Positions 23,739 to 35,900 of a stretch of DNA of 64,000 bases are shown piece after piece (the stretch's first letter is position 1; each line of letters opens with the position of its first letter). The notes under the pieces are model-generated. The model was not told the origin of the DNA. It made no database searches and saw nothing but the letters and a program-made list of their open reading frames with translations. The stretch spans positions 263,280,624 to 263,344,623 of the forward strand of contig NC_081406.1 in NCBI RefSeq assembly GCF_030272615.1, in the 5' to 3' direction. Position numbers and translations under genes: made by a program. This stretch comes from Cryptomeria japonica (lineage: Eukaryota > Streptophyta > Pinopsida > Cupressales > Cupressaceae).

Positions 23739-24882
23739 TATAGGAATAGCTTCATCATACACCATTATGATATCCTTAAGAGACTATTTCATCACATAAC
23801 TTAAGTACAACAAGATGTTTTCACAACATATTCTACTTTTGTTGTAGATAACGACACTAATTATTGCTTCTTACTTAATCGTGAAACCAATTTGTCTCCC
23901 AAAAATAATGCACCACCACTAATACTTTTCCTATCATCAATACTTTTGGCACAATCAACATCTGTGTATGATTTCAACATGAAATCTCTATGCTTCTTGT
24001 ACCAAAGACCAAAATCTTGAGTCCCTTTCAAGTATCTGAAAATCCTCTTCATTGATTGTTCAAGTGATTTCTTTGGATTAGTTTGAAATATTGCAACTAA
24101 ACATACAACCTGCATAATATCTAGTTTAGAGGCAGTTAGATATAACGGTACTCCAATCATAGATATGTACTACATCTAAAGATGTATCATCTTTTCCTAA
24201 TTTATGACCAATAGTTAAAGGGGTAGTAACGGGTTTACAATTCTCCATATCAAACTTCTTTAACATTTGTTTGGCATATTTAGCTTGAGAAATAAAGATT
24301 TCATCTTTCAACTGAGTAACTTGTAGACCAAGGAAAAATGACATCTCACTAATCATTGACATCTCAAATTTCTTTTGCATGTCATCTGCAAATTCTTGCA
24401 TAAATCATTGCTTCCTCCAAATATAATATCATCAACATAGACAACCACAATCAACAATTTAATACCTTTAACCTTGAAATAAAGATTGTTGTTCATATTT
24501 CTATTCCTAAAGTTTTTTTGAAGAAAATATATGTCAAATCTAGCATACCGGGCTCTAGGTGCTTGTTTTAGTCCATACAATTCCTTCTTTAACCTACAAA
24601 CCATATTTTGATCCTCTAATAGTTTGATCCATTAGGTTGCTCAATGTATTCCTCTTCTAATTCTCTATTATGAAATGTTAACATCCATTTGATGTACCTT
24701 GAAATTTTTTTATAAAAAGAAAGAAAGGTCCTTATAGCTTCCATCCTAGCTACTAGAGCAAAAGTTTCCTCAAAATTAATACCTTCAAGTTGTGAATAGT
24801 CTTTACATACCAATCTTACTTTGTTCCTTGTAACTTGTTCTTGTTCATTTAGCTTGTTTTGAAACACCCACTTAGTTCCTAT
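23739..24882 (-). pseudogene. element B reverse transcriptase and RNase H, main part
   Basis: The minus-strand frames read NKVRLVCKDYSQLEGINFEE, VCRLKKELYGLKQAPRARYA, the catalytic YVDDIIFGG, EMSFFLGLQVTQLKDEIFIS and CKPVTTPLTIGHKLGKDD. RNase H then begins (KRIFRYLKGTQDFGLWYKK, DVDCAKSIDDRKSISGGALF). Frameshifts occur near 24610, 24390 and 24150. The 5' end is cut by solo LTR D at 24883 and the 3' end by element C at 23738. Confidence 0.92.
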
Positions 24883-25990
24883 TGTTAGGACCCAGAGGCA
24901 ACTGAGAAGGGGGAGGGGTGAATAAGTTGTCTATTAATTTCAACCCAAATATAACTTAATCAAACTTCATACTTAATACCGAAAAACCAAACTTAATGTT
25001 GGTAGATAGATTAGCAGTTAATATTAATACCGGTGAAACTCAATGCATATTACAAAAAGAGAAACAACATCCACAACACATAACACAAAGATTTATACGT
25101 GGAAACCCTGTAAGGGGAAAAACCACGGTGGGAAATCTTACCCACAATTAGATGATACTACTATAGATAGTATGTTTATACAAATGGGGCCTACACATGC
25201 AGAAAGGCCAACTGCCTTGAGCTCACTGCTCAATCACAAAATAGGAGTCACACTGACTACAATTGGATGATTAAATCCAATGATAATGTATTGCTCAAAG
25301 TAGCATCTCCAATGCTGGATTCAGTACCGATTAAGCTCTGATAATCACCTTCAAACCTTCCTCGAACCTTCTCTATGGTCTACTCATATGATCTTCAATA
25401 TTCGCACATACCATGTTACAATACCATAACCATATATCGTCTCTCTATCTTATCTTTTATCTCATAAATGAGATCTTATATATATACCAAAACCTAAGAC
25501 CAAATGTGTAGGTCGGATCACTAAGAATATTGCAATTAAATCAATTTACAGATAATTCAAGATGTGATCCATCATGTCGGCTCAATACAATTACAACAAT
25601 ATCCAATTAATTAAATCATCTCCATAATGTGTCGTGCTGATCTGGGATAGATAATGCATGTCGGTCCATAACCTAGACCAAATTGCCGGTAACAACAAAT
25701 ATGTCAACCCGTTTACACCAATAACCAAAATACCAAAACCAAGTGTCCAAACCATGTCTTCAACATAACCAAGTGATCTCTAGATGATAACAAGTCATCC
25801 TCAGTGTCGGTGAACAATATAACCTGTCGGAGAGTGATATACCAGTGATTGTGCATAAGTCACTGAACTTGTCGGTGAACATAATGTGCCGGTTCAACAT
25901 AACCAAAGATCTCCAGAAGGATAAGTGTTGACATCAATGACAAAACCAATGCAACATATCCATAATACCAACATATCCATAATACCAACA
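24883..25990 (-). mobile_element. solo Copia LTR D with perfect target duplication
   Basis: Plus-strand ends are TGTTAGGACCC and ATACCAACA, flanked by CCTAT on both sides (24878-24882 and 25991-25995). With the LTR removed, element B RT reads on through KNVIGTKWVF. It contains the conserved U5 block (ATACGTGGAAACCC, GGGGAAAAACCACGGTGGG) and a short tail duplication of CATATCCATAATACCAA. It belongs to the same family as LTR F. Confidence 0.93.
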
Positions 25991-26329
25991 CCTATCACAT
26001 TCTTGTCTACTAGTTTGAGTACTAGCTCCCAAGTCTGATTCTTCTATATCTGATTTAGTTCTTCTTCCATTGATTTTACCCAACTTTGTTTGTTGCTTTC
26101 TTTTTCATATGATTTAGGTTCTATTAGAGAAAAAAAATAGTAATTTTCTTGCTCACTTACCTCTGTAACACTTATCGTTTAAACTCCATTGTTTTTAAGT
26201 CCAATTATCTAATCTTCTGAATGACTCTTTTGCACATATTTTGCTAGGTTTTTAATCACTTGTTCAAGTTCTTCTTTTTCCTCTTCAGTTTCATCTATTT
26301 GTTTCTTATTGTTGTCTTTCGAATCTATC
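25991..26329 (-). pseudogene. element B RT N-terminus at a pol deletion
   Basis: The minus strand shows SWVKSMEEELNQI, then a stop, then KNQTWELVLKLVDKNVIGTK, the start of Copia RT. Upstream comes a short charged segment with stops and then the gag tail. No DSG protease, CX2C zinc-binding or DDE integrase segments lie between gag and RT, so about 2 kb of usual coding sequence is missing. Confidence 0.8.
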
Positions 26330-27324
26330 TTGGTTCTTCTCTTCTATAGACAAAAATAAATATTCTTCATTTGAGTCCTCACCATATTTATCCTCAAATG
26401 AATGTATCTCCATAGAACATAAACTCTTTTCCCTTTATCTCTATCATGTCTTTTTTCTTAAAATCTTTCCTTCTGTATCTACTTTTCTTTTCATCATCAG
26501 TAGGATTCTTGTAATCTTCCTTATACATATATTTTGATGAATAATGACCAATTCTAACATAATTAATATATTTTAAGGGTAACTTACATTTGTACTTTCT
26601 AGTTCCTCTCTTCAATCTTCTTGCAAAGTACACTTCAATCTCATCCAAGTTGTCACTTATTTTCTATTCATCTTATGATATCCTTGAAATATTAAATGCA
26701 TCTTCTTTCTAATAGGTATCTATATCATCCATCTATCCAATTTTAAAAGTAGACAATGTTTCGATGAGCTGATCAATCGAGTAGTTATTCAGATCATGAC
26801 ATTCTTCCATCACAAATTTCTTTGGTTCGTAGGGTTTAGTCAATGTAAACATTATCTTCCTTATAACATCACCTTCTTCTAAAGTTCCACCGATATCTTA
26901 GATAGCCTCAACAGGTATCATTCACTCTGTGTATGTGATTCTCAATGCTTTCATCATTTGTCATTCTCAAACATTCATACTTTTGTTTCAAATTAATCAA
27001 CCTAGCTTGCTCTATCTTGGGATCACCTTCATTTGCATAACACAACTTATTCCATATCTCCTTAGCTTCTTTAAATCCTTTAACTTTATTGAGTACAACA
27101 TCACTAAGACTATTGATAAGTATTGTTCTAGCTTTCCCATTTGTCTCCTAAGCCTTAAGTTCATTTAGATTTGTAGGTCCATTTAGAGGAGGTGTATAAC
27201 TAGTTTGAATAATATCCTGAATTCCATTCTACAAACTTTCCAAGTAAGATTCCATTATATCCTTCCAATAAGGGAAATTTTTTCCATCAAACATTAGTGT
27301 CTTAAGATAAATTTCATGTTCCAT
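26330..27324 (-). pseudogene. element B gag with ruined zinc knuckle
   Basis: Starts at the ATG complement at 27322-27324, close to the primer site. It reads MFDGKNFPYWKDIMESYLES, ILINSLSDVVLNKVKGFKEA and EIWNKLCYANEGDPKIEQAR, a Copia gag core. At about 26540-26590 the knuckle reads YINYVRIGHYSSKY, in which all three Cys positions of CX2CX4HX4C are Tyr. The acidic tail EDSNEEYLFLSIEEKNQDRF follows. A few stops interrupt it. Confidence 0.88.
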
Positions 27325-27360
27325 TCCAGATCTACCTCAAGCGATTAAGCTTTTCAAAGA

Positions 27361-27383
27361 GGAACCAATGTTTTGAAACCAAT
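27361..27383 (-). other. degraded primer-binding site of element B
   Basis: On the minus strand ATTGGTTTCAAAACATTGG follows the 5' LTR. It aligns with ATTGGTATCAGAGCATTGG, the initiator-Met type, with a few changes. Confidence 0.75.
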
Positions 27384-28875
27384 TATTGAACACATGACAA
27401 GACTAAGAGGTGAGGTGAATCAGTGTGAAACTTTAAAACAAATTAATTATAAACATCACCAAGTATCATAGCAATAAAAAATCAATCATCAACACATTAA
27501 CATCAACCATCAACACATGAACACCAGATTTACTTGGAAAACTCAAATAGGGAAAAACCTTGGTGAGAATCTAACTCACAATATGAATATGAATGATTAC
27601 AAAGTTTTAGGTTCATTGCCAAGGAGAAACAACACCTAATAGACTTGCAAGGATAAGGCACACTGCCTTAGGCAAGATACAAGGACTTGCACAACTGAGG
27701 CTCACTACTTTAGGGCAAGATACAATTTGATGTCGATGAGCTCACTATCAATCAGCAATGAAGGAAATAGTAGAATTGAAATTGAGAAGGATATCCTAAA
27801 CATGAAATTGTCCTTGAACAATTGGATCAAGCAACCAATGTCATGACAAACATCTCTGATAACTACCATTGTCACAACACACTATCTCAATAAATATATC
27901 ACCCTCAAAGCTCTGAATTTTGTACTCTCAAATCAGCTTGCACATCATTCACATACACTTCTTATCAATTCACACACAATCCATACAACTTTGCACTCAA
28001 CTCATACATTCAAAGCTCTGAATTTTATACTCTCAAATCATCTTGCACATCATTCACATACACTTCTTATCAATTCACACACAATCCATACAATGTTGCA
28101 CTCAAGTCATACATTCACACTCCTTAAATATGAGGTAGACCATTGTAAAACTAATTGAGGGTCAGCCAAAACATAATAAGCATTATTGCACAAAATAAGC
28201 CACCTAGACCCAAAAAAAACTCAAAGCGGTCTACTCCAGAAGAAAGAGGAAACCAAAACACATCACAATACATTTTTCCAAGATGAATCCAATGATTTGA
28301 ACATGCTAGTACATAATCCAAGATGCTACCAAATGTAACGTGTAGAAATAGCAATCAATCAACCAAAGAACATCTTTTGATACAAAATACCTCATTCAAA
28401 TGTCCACATGCCATGGAGAGACCCATAAAAAATTCTTAAAACATCCTCCAATGCATATCCAGACCAAAAGAATATGATCCAACCAAGATAACTCAATCAG
28501 ACACATTGAAACATAACACAACTGAATGTCTCAAACACGAAACAACAAAGTTCTCTTTCAAAACAAATAAACCACCAGAGAAGCACATTAAGAATACTAT
28601 ACAAGCCATAAAAACATATCCACCAATTCATTACACAATTTGCAACATATTTGGAGATCACCGAAGACTTTCTAGACCAATTTGATAGACACGCATACTT
28701 CCAGAGAACATAGATAACCATCCAAACTGAAATGCCACAACCAACACCAAAAATACCAAACTGAATCTGCAACACAAACCATAAATACAACAACCAAGAG
28801 CATCCTCAGACCAGAATCTATTTGGATTACTAGATTTGAAATCAATGATAACCATATAAGCTCATACTTCCAACA
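27384..28875 (-). repeat. 5' LTR of element B
   Basis: Plus-strand ends are TATTGAACAC and ACTTCCAACA. Collinear with 14316-15664 but longer, partly because of an extra 105-bp tandem duplication at 27906-28115. Confidence 0.88.
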
Positions 28876-30111
28876 TCCTTATCCTTCAAATAGTGTAACT
28901 TGTCCTACATTTCAAGAGATAAGACCTAGTCATAGTAATAATCATGAAAAAATAGCTACAAGAATCTTTTGGAGATTGAAGTATGATAAGCATGTCACAT
29001 TTTCTTTCAAAATAATAAGAACAAAGAAGGTGATGAGTATGTCTTTTTCATCATTGTTATTCTCATTCTCTTGGAAATTGTAAAGCTTTTAAAGAATTTG
29101 TCCAAGACCAATATGATCAAGCTCGCATAGCTCTTAAAACTAATCTTAGAATTTTTCTTGGTGAAGAGGTAGTGTCTTAGCACTCCATTCACCCTATTAT
29201 GTTGCTCCTTACCCTTGACATTGGTAGTTTAACTTTATTGGGGCTCTTTTTCATGTGTGATGATACATCTTCAATTCCAATCATACTTGGATAGCAACAC
29301 AATTCTTCCTTGTTTCCTTTCTTGGGGGGAAAATATAATATATTCAATTCTTTCTCTTTTTCAAACATTGCCTCTTCTTTTGAGTTGTATTTTTAATAAC
29401 TTGATATCCCTTCTCACATTGAATTTTCCTTCATGTGAATACATGTGTGTCCCTTGGTTAGGATCTATTCTTTTCTTGGAGTGGTACATCTTTTATGTAT
29501 AATCTCTCTTTAGAAGGAGTGTAATCATTCTCTGTGTCCCTATTCTTGTAGGACATTGATTCTATCTCCTATCCTTTCTAAAGATCCACTTTCCTATGAT
29601 GAGTGGTGTTTTCTTATCATATGATGTCATTCCTTGTGTGAAGTTGTTTATTTTCTCAAGGATTGTCTCTTATGAAAGAGGTGTGTATCCTTGAGTACAA
29701 CCTCCTATTCATTTGATGATGTATGTCTATTATAAACAAACCCTTCACTTAGGGTCAAACGTGTGTTATCCTACATCAAGAATTCCTTTACCTAGCAATA
29801 GGAGGAAGGTGTGAATTCTTGTTCTCCTTCCATTCTTTTGGTCAATGATGTTATTTTCATTCAAAATCTCCTCTTAAGGGTAGATGTCTTTGACAAACGA
29901 TCTTTTCCTCCTCCTCCAAAGGATTTATGTATATTATTTCCTAAAGGATATCTCCTTGGTGATGAAGGTGTGTTTCCTTATTTTTATCTTCCATAAGACA
30001 TCAACATACTGCTATGTTGACATCTTAAGGGGGGGGGCATACATCGCGTCCTCCTTGTACCATAATTTCGATTCAAATTATGGATTTCCTAGCACAATTC
30101 CTTTCTTGGTT

Positions 30112-30390
30112 GTCCTTTTGTATGTCTTATATGGGTTATTGAATGCTTGAAACCAGAACTAACTCTTAGACGAGATTATTCATTCCCAAAACCATGCGTA
30201 GTCCTTTTGTATGTCTTATATAGGGTGTACATACTAGAAACCAAACCTAAATATTAGACAAGATGTTTTCATTCCCGAAACCAGACATATTGTTCTTCAA
30301 TTGTATGTCTTATACATGTTGCATACTCGAATGTAGACCTAAAGTCTTAGATGAGATGTTTAACTCCTGAGACCAAATGGTGGCATATGC
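30112..30390 (+). repeat. ~90-bp tandem repeat, three units
   Basis: TTGTATGTCTTATA recurs at 30119, 30208 and 30302. Each unit carries a GAAACCA(G/A)AC-like word and a TTAGA(C/T)GAGAT-like word. Confidence 0.8.
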
Positions 30391-30539
30391 AGTAGGGTGA
30401 GTTCACTAGCATAACACAACATGTTAGACCTTTCAACTCTTTTGTTTTCAACTTATTTAAGGTAGGTTGACTAGCATAATACAACTTGCTAGACTATTCA
30501 ACACCCTTGTGCAACATTTTCAAGATGAGTGGAACTAGT
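30390..30539 (+). repeat. palindrome-bearing tandem repeat, first segment
   Basis: Units contain ACTAGCATAATACAACTTGC and TAGAC, in which CTAGCA and TGCTAG are inverted repeats around a ~10-base loop (near 30474-30495; a variant near 30409). After removing the insertions, the same array continues at 31569-31680, 32845-32917 and 37171-37260. Confidence 0.7.
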
Positions 30540-31568
30540 TGTAGCATCCTAAATTGTACTCCCTTACAATTTCATCCTCATTTGGGCCCTCACCTTGGTG
30601 TTTTTGTTATGAGGCCTAATTGGAGACTTGACTCTACTCGTACCATGCATATTTGTCATGTTTTTTACCTTGCACTTCATTTTTCCCTTAATTTTTGGTA
30701 CCTTAATGGTCAAGACTAGGGCATGGCACCCCAATACTCCCAATTAGGACCTATTTTTGGGCCCCTTAATGGTCACAATATTTGGGCAGGAATCCTGACC
30801 CCATGTCGGCTCATGTCAAAAAATTAAGTTGTTTGTTCACGAGTAAGTATAAAAGGATGTATACCCCTCCCATTTTGATATATCTAAAAAAGCAATCACA
30901 CATCTATCAAACAATAAAGAATTCAAATTCAAGTGAGCAAGCAATCAGTTTTCTTTCAAGAATTGGAGTTGACATTCATGTTCTATGTTATTGAAGACTT
31001 CATGAAACCCTAATTCTGTGTGGAGACAAACAAAACTTCACAATGAGGTATAACATTTGTGTTTTAGTCATGATTAAACATCTCCCTCAAAAGGAGAACA
31101 TTTCCATTATTGCAATTCAATCATATTTCATTTTTATTTCATGGTTAATTCTAAAACTATGGTTTGACCCAAGGAAAACCCTTATTCCCAACCTATTTCC
31201 CTTTTCTAGTGTGTGCAGGAACAGGTACGGTGCAACGATCTTCAGAATTCACTTTATTTTCAGTGATGAATTGATACCTCATTGGAGTGTGAAAAATGCG
31301 GAGGACCAGGGTGACAATTTAGGTTTATGGCATGCATTTTCCATCAATTCCTACACATTTACCCTAATTTTAACATTTTCACAATTCAACTTAAAATAGG
31401 GCAATTGAAATCAAATAACCAGTAAATCTAATAGAATTCTCAGCCCTTATCCTTGCTAGTTTGTGGCTAGATCCATTGGGTTTACCCCTCTTTCAATGTA
31501 TTGGTCCCTAAGTAAATTTTAGTGACTTCTTCCTTCCATTGTGGAAACCCTAATTTTTCAACAATACA
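30540..31568 (+). mobile_element. solo LTR H, related to the LTR of A
   Basis: Begins TGTAGCATCCTAAATTG and ends CAACAATACA, with flanks CTAGT and CTAGC (4 of 5). It shares with A's LTR the TGTAGC start, the TTTGACCCAAGGAAAACCC block, the GTGTGCAGGAA box and the CCCTAATTT tail, but is clearly more diverged than A's two LTRs are from each other. No interior sequence is attached. Confidence 0.75.
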
Positions 31569-31680
31569 CTAGCATGTTAGACTATTCTGACTCTCCTTCT
31601 CTACATGAATCATACAACATAACACAACTCGTTTTCTTGTGATTATTCATGTTCTCATGGATCAGCTAGAATAACGTAGA

Positions 31681-32844
31681 TATTGAACCCAAGGTAGGAC
31701 TGGGAGGGGGGCGAATCAATCTCAACCAAAATTAAGGTAGTAACTCACAACACTTAAACAACAACACGTAATCAACACATCAACACCAAAATTTTGTATG
31801 TGGAAAACACAAAACAAGGAAAAACCATGGTGAGGATCAACTCACAAAATATATCCATTATGTATATCATATTATAGTGAAAGATCTCACTGCTTTGGAC
31901 TTGCTAACCAAGGCTAAGTGCTCTTGGGGCAAGATACAGAAAAGACTTGCAAACCTAATGCTAACTACAACAAGGCAAGATACAACAAATTGATTTGAAA
32001 AGAAGGATCTCTTGATCATAAAGATGTCGTTGAACTTTGCATCAAGCGACCAACATCAACACACACAACTCAAACCTCCTCTATCAACACACCGTCTCAT
32101 ATTTTTGTTACAATCTCAAACAACTTGCATATCATTTGAACACAACTCTTCTTCATTGTTCTTCACTAAATTTCACTAACTATCTTCACATCACATTCTC
32201 TGCCATATGCTTAACCTCAACTCAATCCATTATTTATATACAAGATAGATCATCAAAACTAGAATAAAGTCAGCCTGAAACAAAATACACCTTTCAAACC
32301 AAAAACACACACATTGATCTACTCTAGGAGAAAGAGGGGACCAAAACACATCTTCTTAAGTCTGATCCATCGATCCAAAAACATTGGAACATTACCCATA
32401 GCATAGCGTGTCCATATAGACAATCAACAGGCCAAAACATATTCTCCAATATAAATTACTCTTATTCAGATCTCCACACGCTACAGTGAGACCCATAACA
32501 CATCGAAATACCTCCCACAAATCATATCCAAACCAAAAGGTGGGATTAACAGAAAATAACACATCTAGCAATGAAACAATATACTACAACATTCAGAGAA
32601 CACAAATATATTTCTAGACCACAAAACTCACATATCCATGATGCCAAAACATAGTTAATTAAGATAGCAACATCAAGCAACAACAATAACAATTTGAGGA
32701 CCTGAACACTTCCGAAACAACAAATAGAATAACTGCAACACCAATGCAACAATATATCTTTGCACCATAGACTTCTGGATCAATATTTATCTGAAACAAC
32801 AAGTTTGACATCAATGACAATGATAGAAACACAGACTTCCAACA
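31681..32844 (-). mobile_element. solo Copia LTR E, related to the LTR of B
   Basis: Plus-strand ends are TATTGAACCC and ACTTCCAACA. It shares with B's LTR the GGGGGGCGAATCAAT start, the GTGGAAAACACAAA and GGAAAAACCATGGTGAGG block, AAGATACAGAAAAGACTTGC and the TTTGACATCAATGACAATGA tail. Flanks are GTAGA and ACAAC, so no clear duplication is left. It sits within the palindrome-bearing repeat. Confidence 0.75.
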
Positions 32845-32917
32845 ACAACTTGCTAGCTTGTGAATTCCACAATCTCTCTTACTTTTCTTCTCATGGATCG
32901 CCTACCATAATGTAGCT

Positions 32918-35900
32918 TGTAGTGCCTGCCAAAATACCCTAGAAAAAATAAAGCAAACTAACATACTAATAGATAATTAAAAAAAAAAAAAACATTATCT
33001 GAAGCTACACATATATCCATCTACTCAAATGAACTATTTTTCATTACAATAATATGCACATAGCTACATGGAAAATAAACATATTCGCATGTATTATCAA
33101 TGCGTGCGGGAATAAACAAAACATCACATTTATCTTCCCTAAGGTATCTCAGTGTCATTACTTAAACTATCAACATAAGCAATAACATCATAGTCACTAT
33201 CACAATTCAATGCATTCTAATTATTATCATTTATTCTTTCCATACCACATATGTAATGTTAATTCTAACCCTTCTATCACAAATGCATAAATCAATAATG
33301 CAACTTTAGTCAATTTCCCATAAGATTCATTTTAAGAACACCAAATCCAAATGTTCTTACTGCCATTAATTTTGTTCCTTCAAACATCATTAATCCATTA
33401 CAAAAACACATTATAAATCCTTTCTTAATTATCTTAACATCCACACAATACCAAGTACACTACAATATTCCAATACTTTTATTTCTATTAATGAAACAAA
33501 CTCAAGATACACTATGATACATCATATGATCTCTTACAAATGTCATAAACCATATCCTAAGCATCATCTACAAATACATATCCATTATCCAATTACATCA
33601 AGAGCATATCTCTCAAGAGCATCTTATAAACACATTAATCATCATGATATCCACAATAACATATGTCATATGATCAAATACATCCATCTGCTACAATATC
33701 CACCCATAAGTTGAAAGCACATGAATCCACATCCATGCATGAAGCATCCAATGAAGAACATCCCAATGGAAGAAGGAATCAAACCACCCGACCATGTGGA
33801 ACCAAAGGAACCACTCCCCATGCTAGGAGATGACACAAGGTCCCACATGCACTATAGACCTAGGTTGACACCTAACAACCAAAGAGACTCGACAATACCA
33901 ATGACGCAACAAGAGATGACTCAAGCACAAGCTAGATCAACACATGGATAATAATAAGATAGAAACTCCTAGAGGTGAACCAATAAATCAAGGACAAGAT
34001 CAATAACCAAGGGCCATGGACAGATGTAGGAGTGGAGTGTCATCACATGCTATCCTCACAAAGAAGGGAACCACCCTGATAGACATGTCTTTGCATGCCA
34101 TCCTCACAAAGAAGGGAATCATCTTGATAGACATGTGGATCCATCTCAACCTATGAGAGAACAAGGCAAATTGACTTGCCATCACAATGGCCTTTCCAAG
34201 CTTATCCTAAAACATCCTCCCTAGGACTAAGTCTTGGGGCTCATATCCATTATTATCTGGATTAGATGAATCTCGATTACCCAACCCATCTAATTAATTG
34301 TTAATGTTATCAATTATTTAAATCCAAGAAAACTTTCAATGTGTGCTGGTGGTCTAGACTCTAAGCATCCTTACAAGGAACCTCTTAGCAGCCTATCTCT
34401 CACAACCCCCGTTATCACATGAAATTCCACTCCCCCTAACCATGTTCCAAGACCTCAAAACAACAATAATAACAAGGCTCATAAGCAACATCAAAGAAGA
34501 AATCATATAACAAGAACAACCAGTAATGCAACTCAATTACCAAAATGCCAACAATGCCAATATATACAAATAAGAGCCTCAAAAGATCTCATACACCAAT
34601 TAGCCAAATATAAGCATAAAACCATCCAAATCAATCACATATTAACATAAACCCTCAACAACAAGGCTTATCAAATCGTTGGAGCAAAGAATAACCTCTA
34701 CAACAAGGCATCTCAACTTGATGGATCACATCATAAATATCTCCTCTACAACAAGGTATCTCATCTTGCTGAAGCAAATAACAACATCCTCCACCATAAG
34801 GCACAATTCACCTTGTCGGAATTATTAAACAATAAAAAAATAATCAATTCTGAACATAGACAGCACTGGAAAATCTCAGAAAACATCATCACAAGCCTCT
34901 CATATGAAAAATGAATTGAGAAAATCAACCCAGACTGACAAAACCATCAAAACACAAGGAAACGAGGCAGAATCGTACATATGCAAAACATAATAGTGCA
35001 TACATCAAATACTTTAGTGCTTATACCGAACACTATAGCATTTTTAACAGGTTAAACAACACCTTTATTAAGGGTTTTAACGCATACATAACATACTAGC
35101 GCTTTTGTTTGACGAAATAGCGCCTTCACATAATCTAGCAGTGCATCCGATGTAAAGATCAACACATTCAATGAAAACATTAGTGCATTCAATAGAATAG
35201 TGCTTATATTCAGATGAACTCAGAGATGGGAAAGGAAAAATGTGACAAGAAAGATAAAATCATTGACACAATATACTGTTCAAAAAATACATTCAATAGG
35301 GACACTTAGTCAATTAAGAACCAAAGGAATACACCAAACTCAAAATAAATTCAATCTATAATGAAAATTGGGAAAACACAGAATAAGGCTTCCGACAAAC
35401 TCAAATATGGTGAACTTCGTACATGGGCCATACCAATTCTTCAAGGCCACATAGCATAATCAAAAGACAAGCAAATGATCTAGAAAGATAATTTTTTCTC
35501 AACATCTCAATCCACAAAAATATAGAGGCTCTACTATCTCACGATTATCAGATCATTCACAGATTAATACAATGTCATTCACGGCACGAGTAAAACCAAA
35601 AATAAAATTCCAAATAGATATTTTCCCCAAACAATATGATAAAACTATAATATAAATGTATTAATCTATAGATTCCCAAAGTTCTCGAAGACAATCTTTC
35701 CAACAAACACCATGCAGATAATCTTTCATGGAAAATAAAATTACAGAGGCAAAGATCAACCAACCTGGATAATAGAAGTAATGGCAAAATGAAGCTAATG
35801 AAGTGCAAACCCACAATCAAAATCAAAGCAAAGCCAAGCACAAAACCAATCTCCAAATCTTAAGCCAAGAAATCAAAATGCAGAAGAAAACTCCATAAAT

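Larger units (their letters stand above)
14316..28875 (-). mobile_element. Copia retrotransposon B (minus strand), nested in A
   Basis: Minus-strand element with a 5' LTR at 27384-28875 and a 3' LTR at 14316-15664. Gag (27324 to about 26330) precedes the RT/RNase H segments, which run to about 15950. A polypurine tract abuts the 3' LTR. The flanking 5-mers TTCTT and TCCTT agree at 4 of 5. B is interrupted by solo LTR D at the start of RT and by element C inside RNase H. The protease and integrase regions are absent. Its proteins resemble those of C, so both belong to related Copia lineages. Confidence 0.88.
28876..30539 (+). other. element A interior, middle part
   Basis: The sequence continues element A after B. 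At 28925-29095 broken frames read NNHEKIATRIFWRLKYDKHV and related Phe/Ile-rich stretches; the rest is T-rich with no intact ORF. A G-run (TTAAGGGGGGGGGCATAC near 30028) resembles an internal polypurine tract. Three ~90-bp tandem units lie at 30112-30390 and the palindromic ACTAGCA repeat starts near 30390. No pol domain was seen. Confidence 0.55.

Noticed and set aside
30112-30390. Possible CRISPR-like array from the ~90-bp repeats
   Set aside because: Only three diverged contiguous units with no spacers, in a plant nuclear context.
11784-31568. Pairing the LTR at 11784 with the one at 30540 as a single element
   Set aside because: Both start TGTAGC, but 30540 is far more diverged and shorter, has its own CTAGT/CTAGC flanks, and the LTR at 38912 matches 11784 closely in sequence and length.
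35575-35856. 93-codon minus-strand hydrophobic frame in unit G
   Set aside because: Isolated in A/C-rich non-coding sequence, with no neighbouring element genes and no motif.
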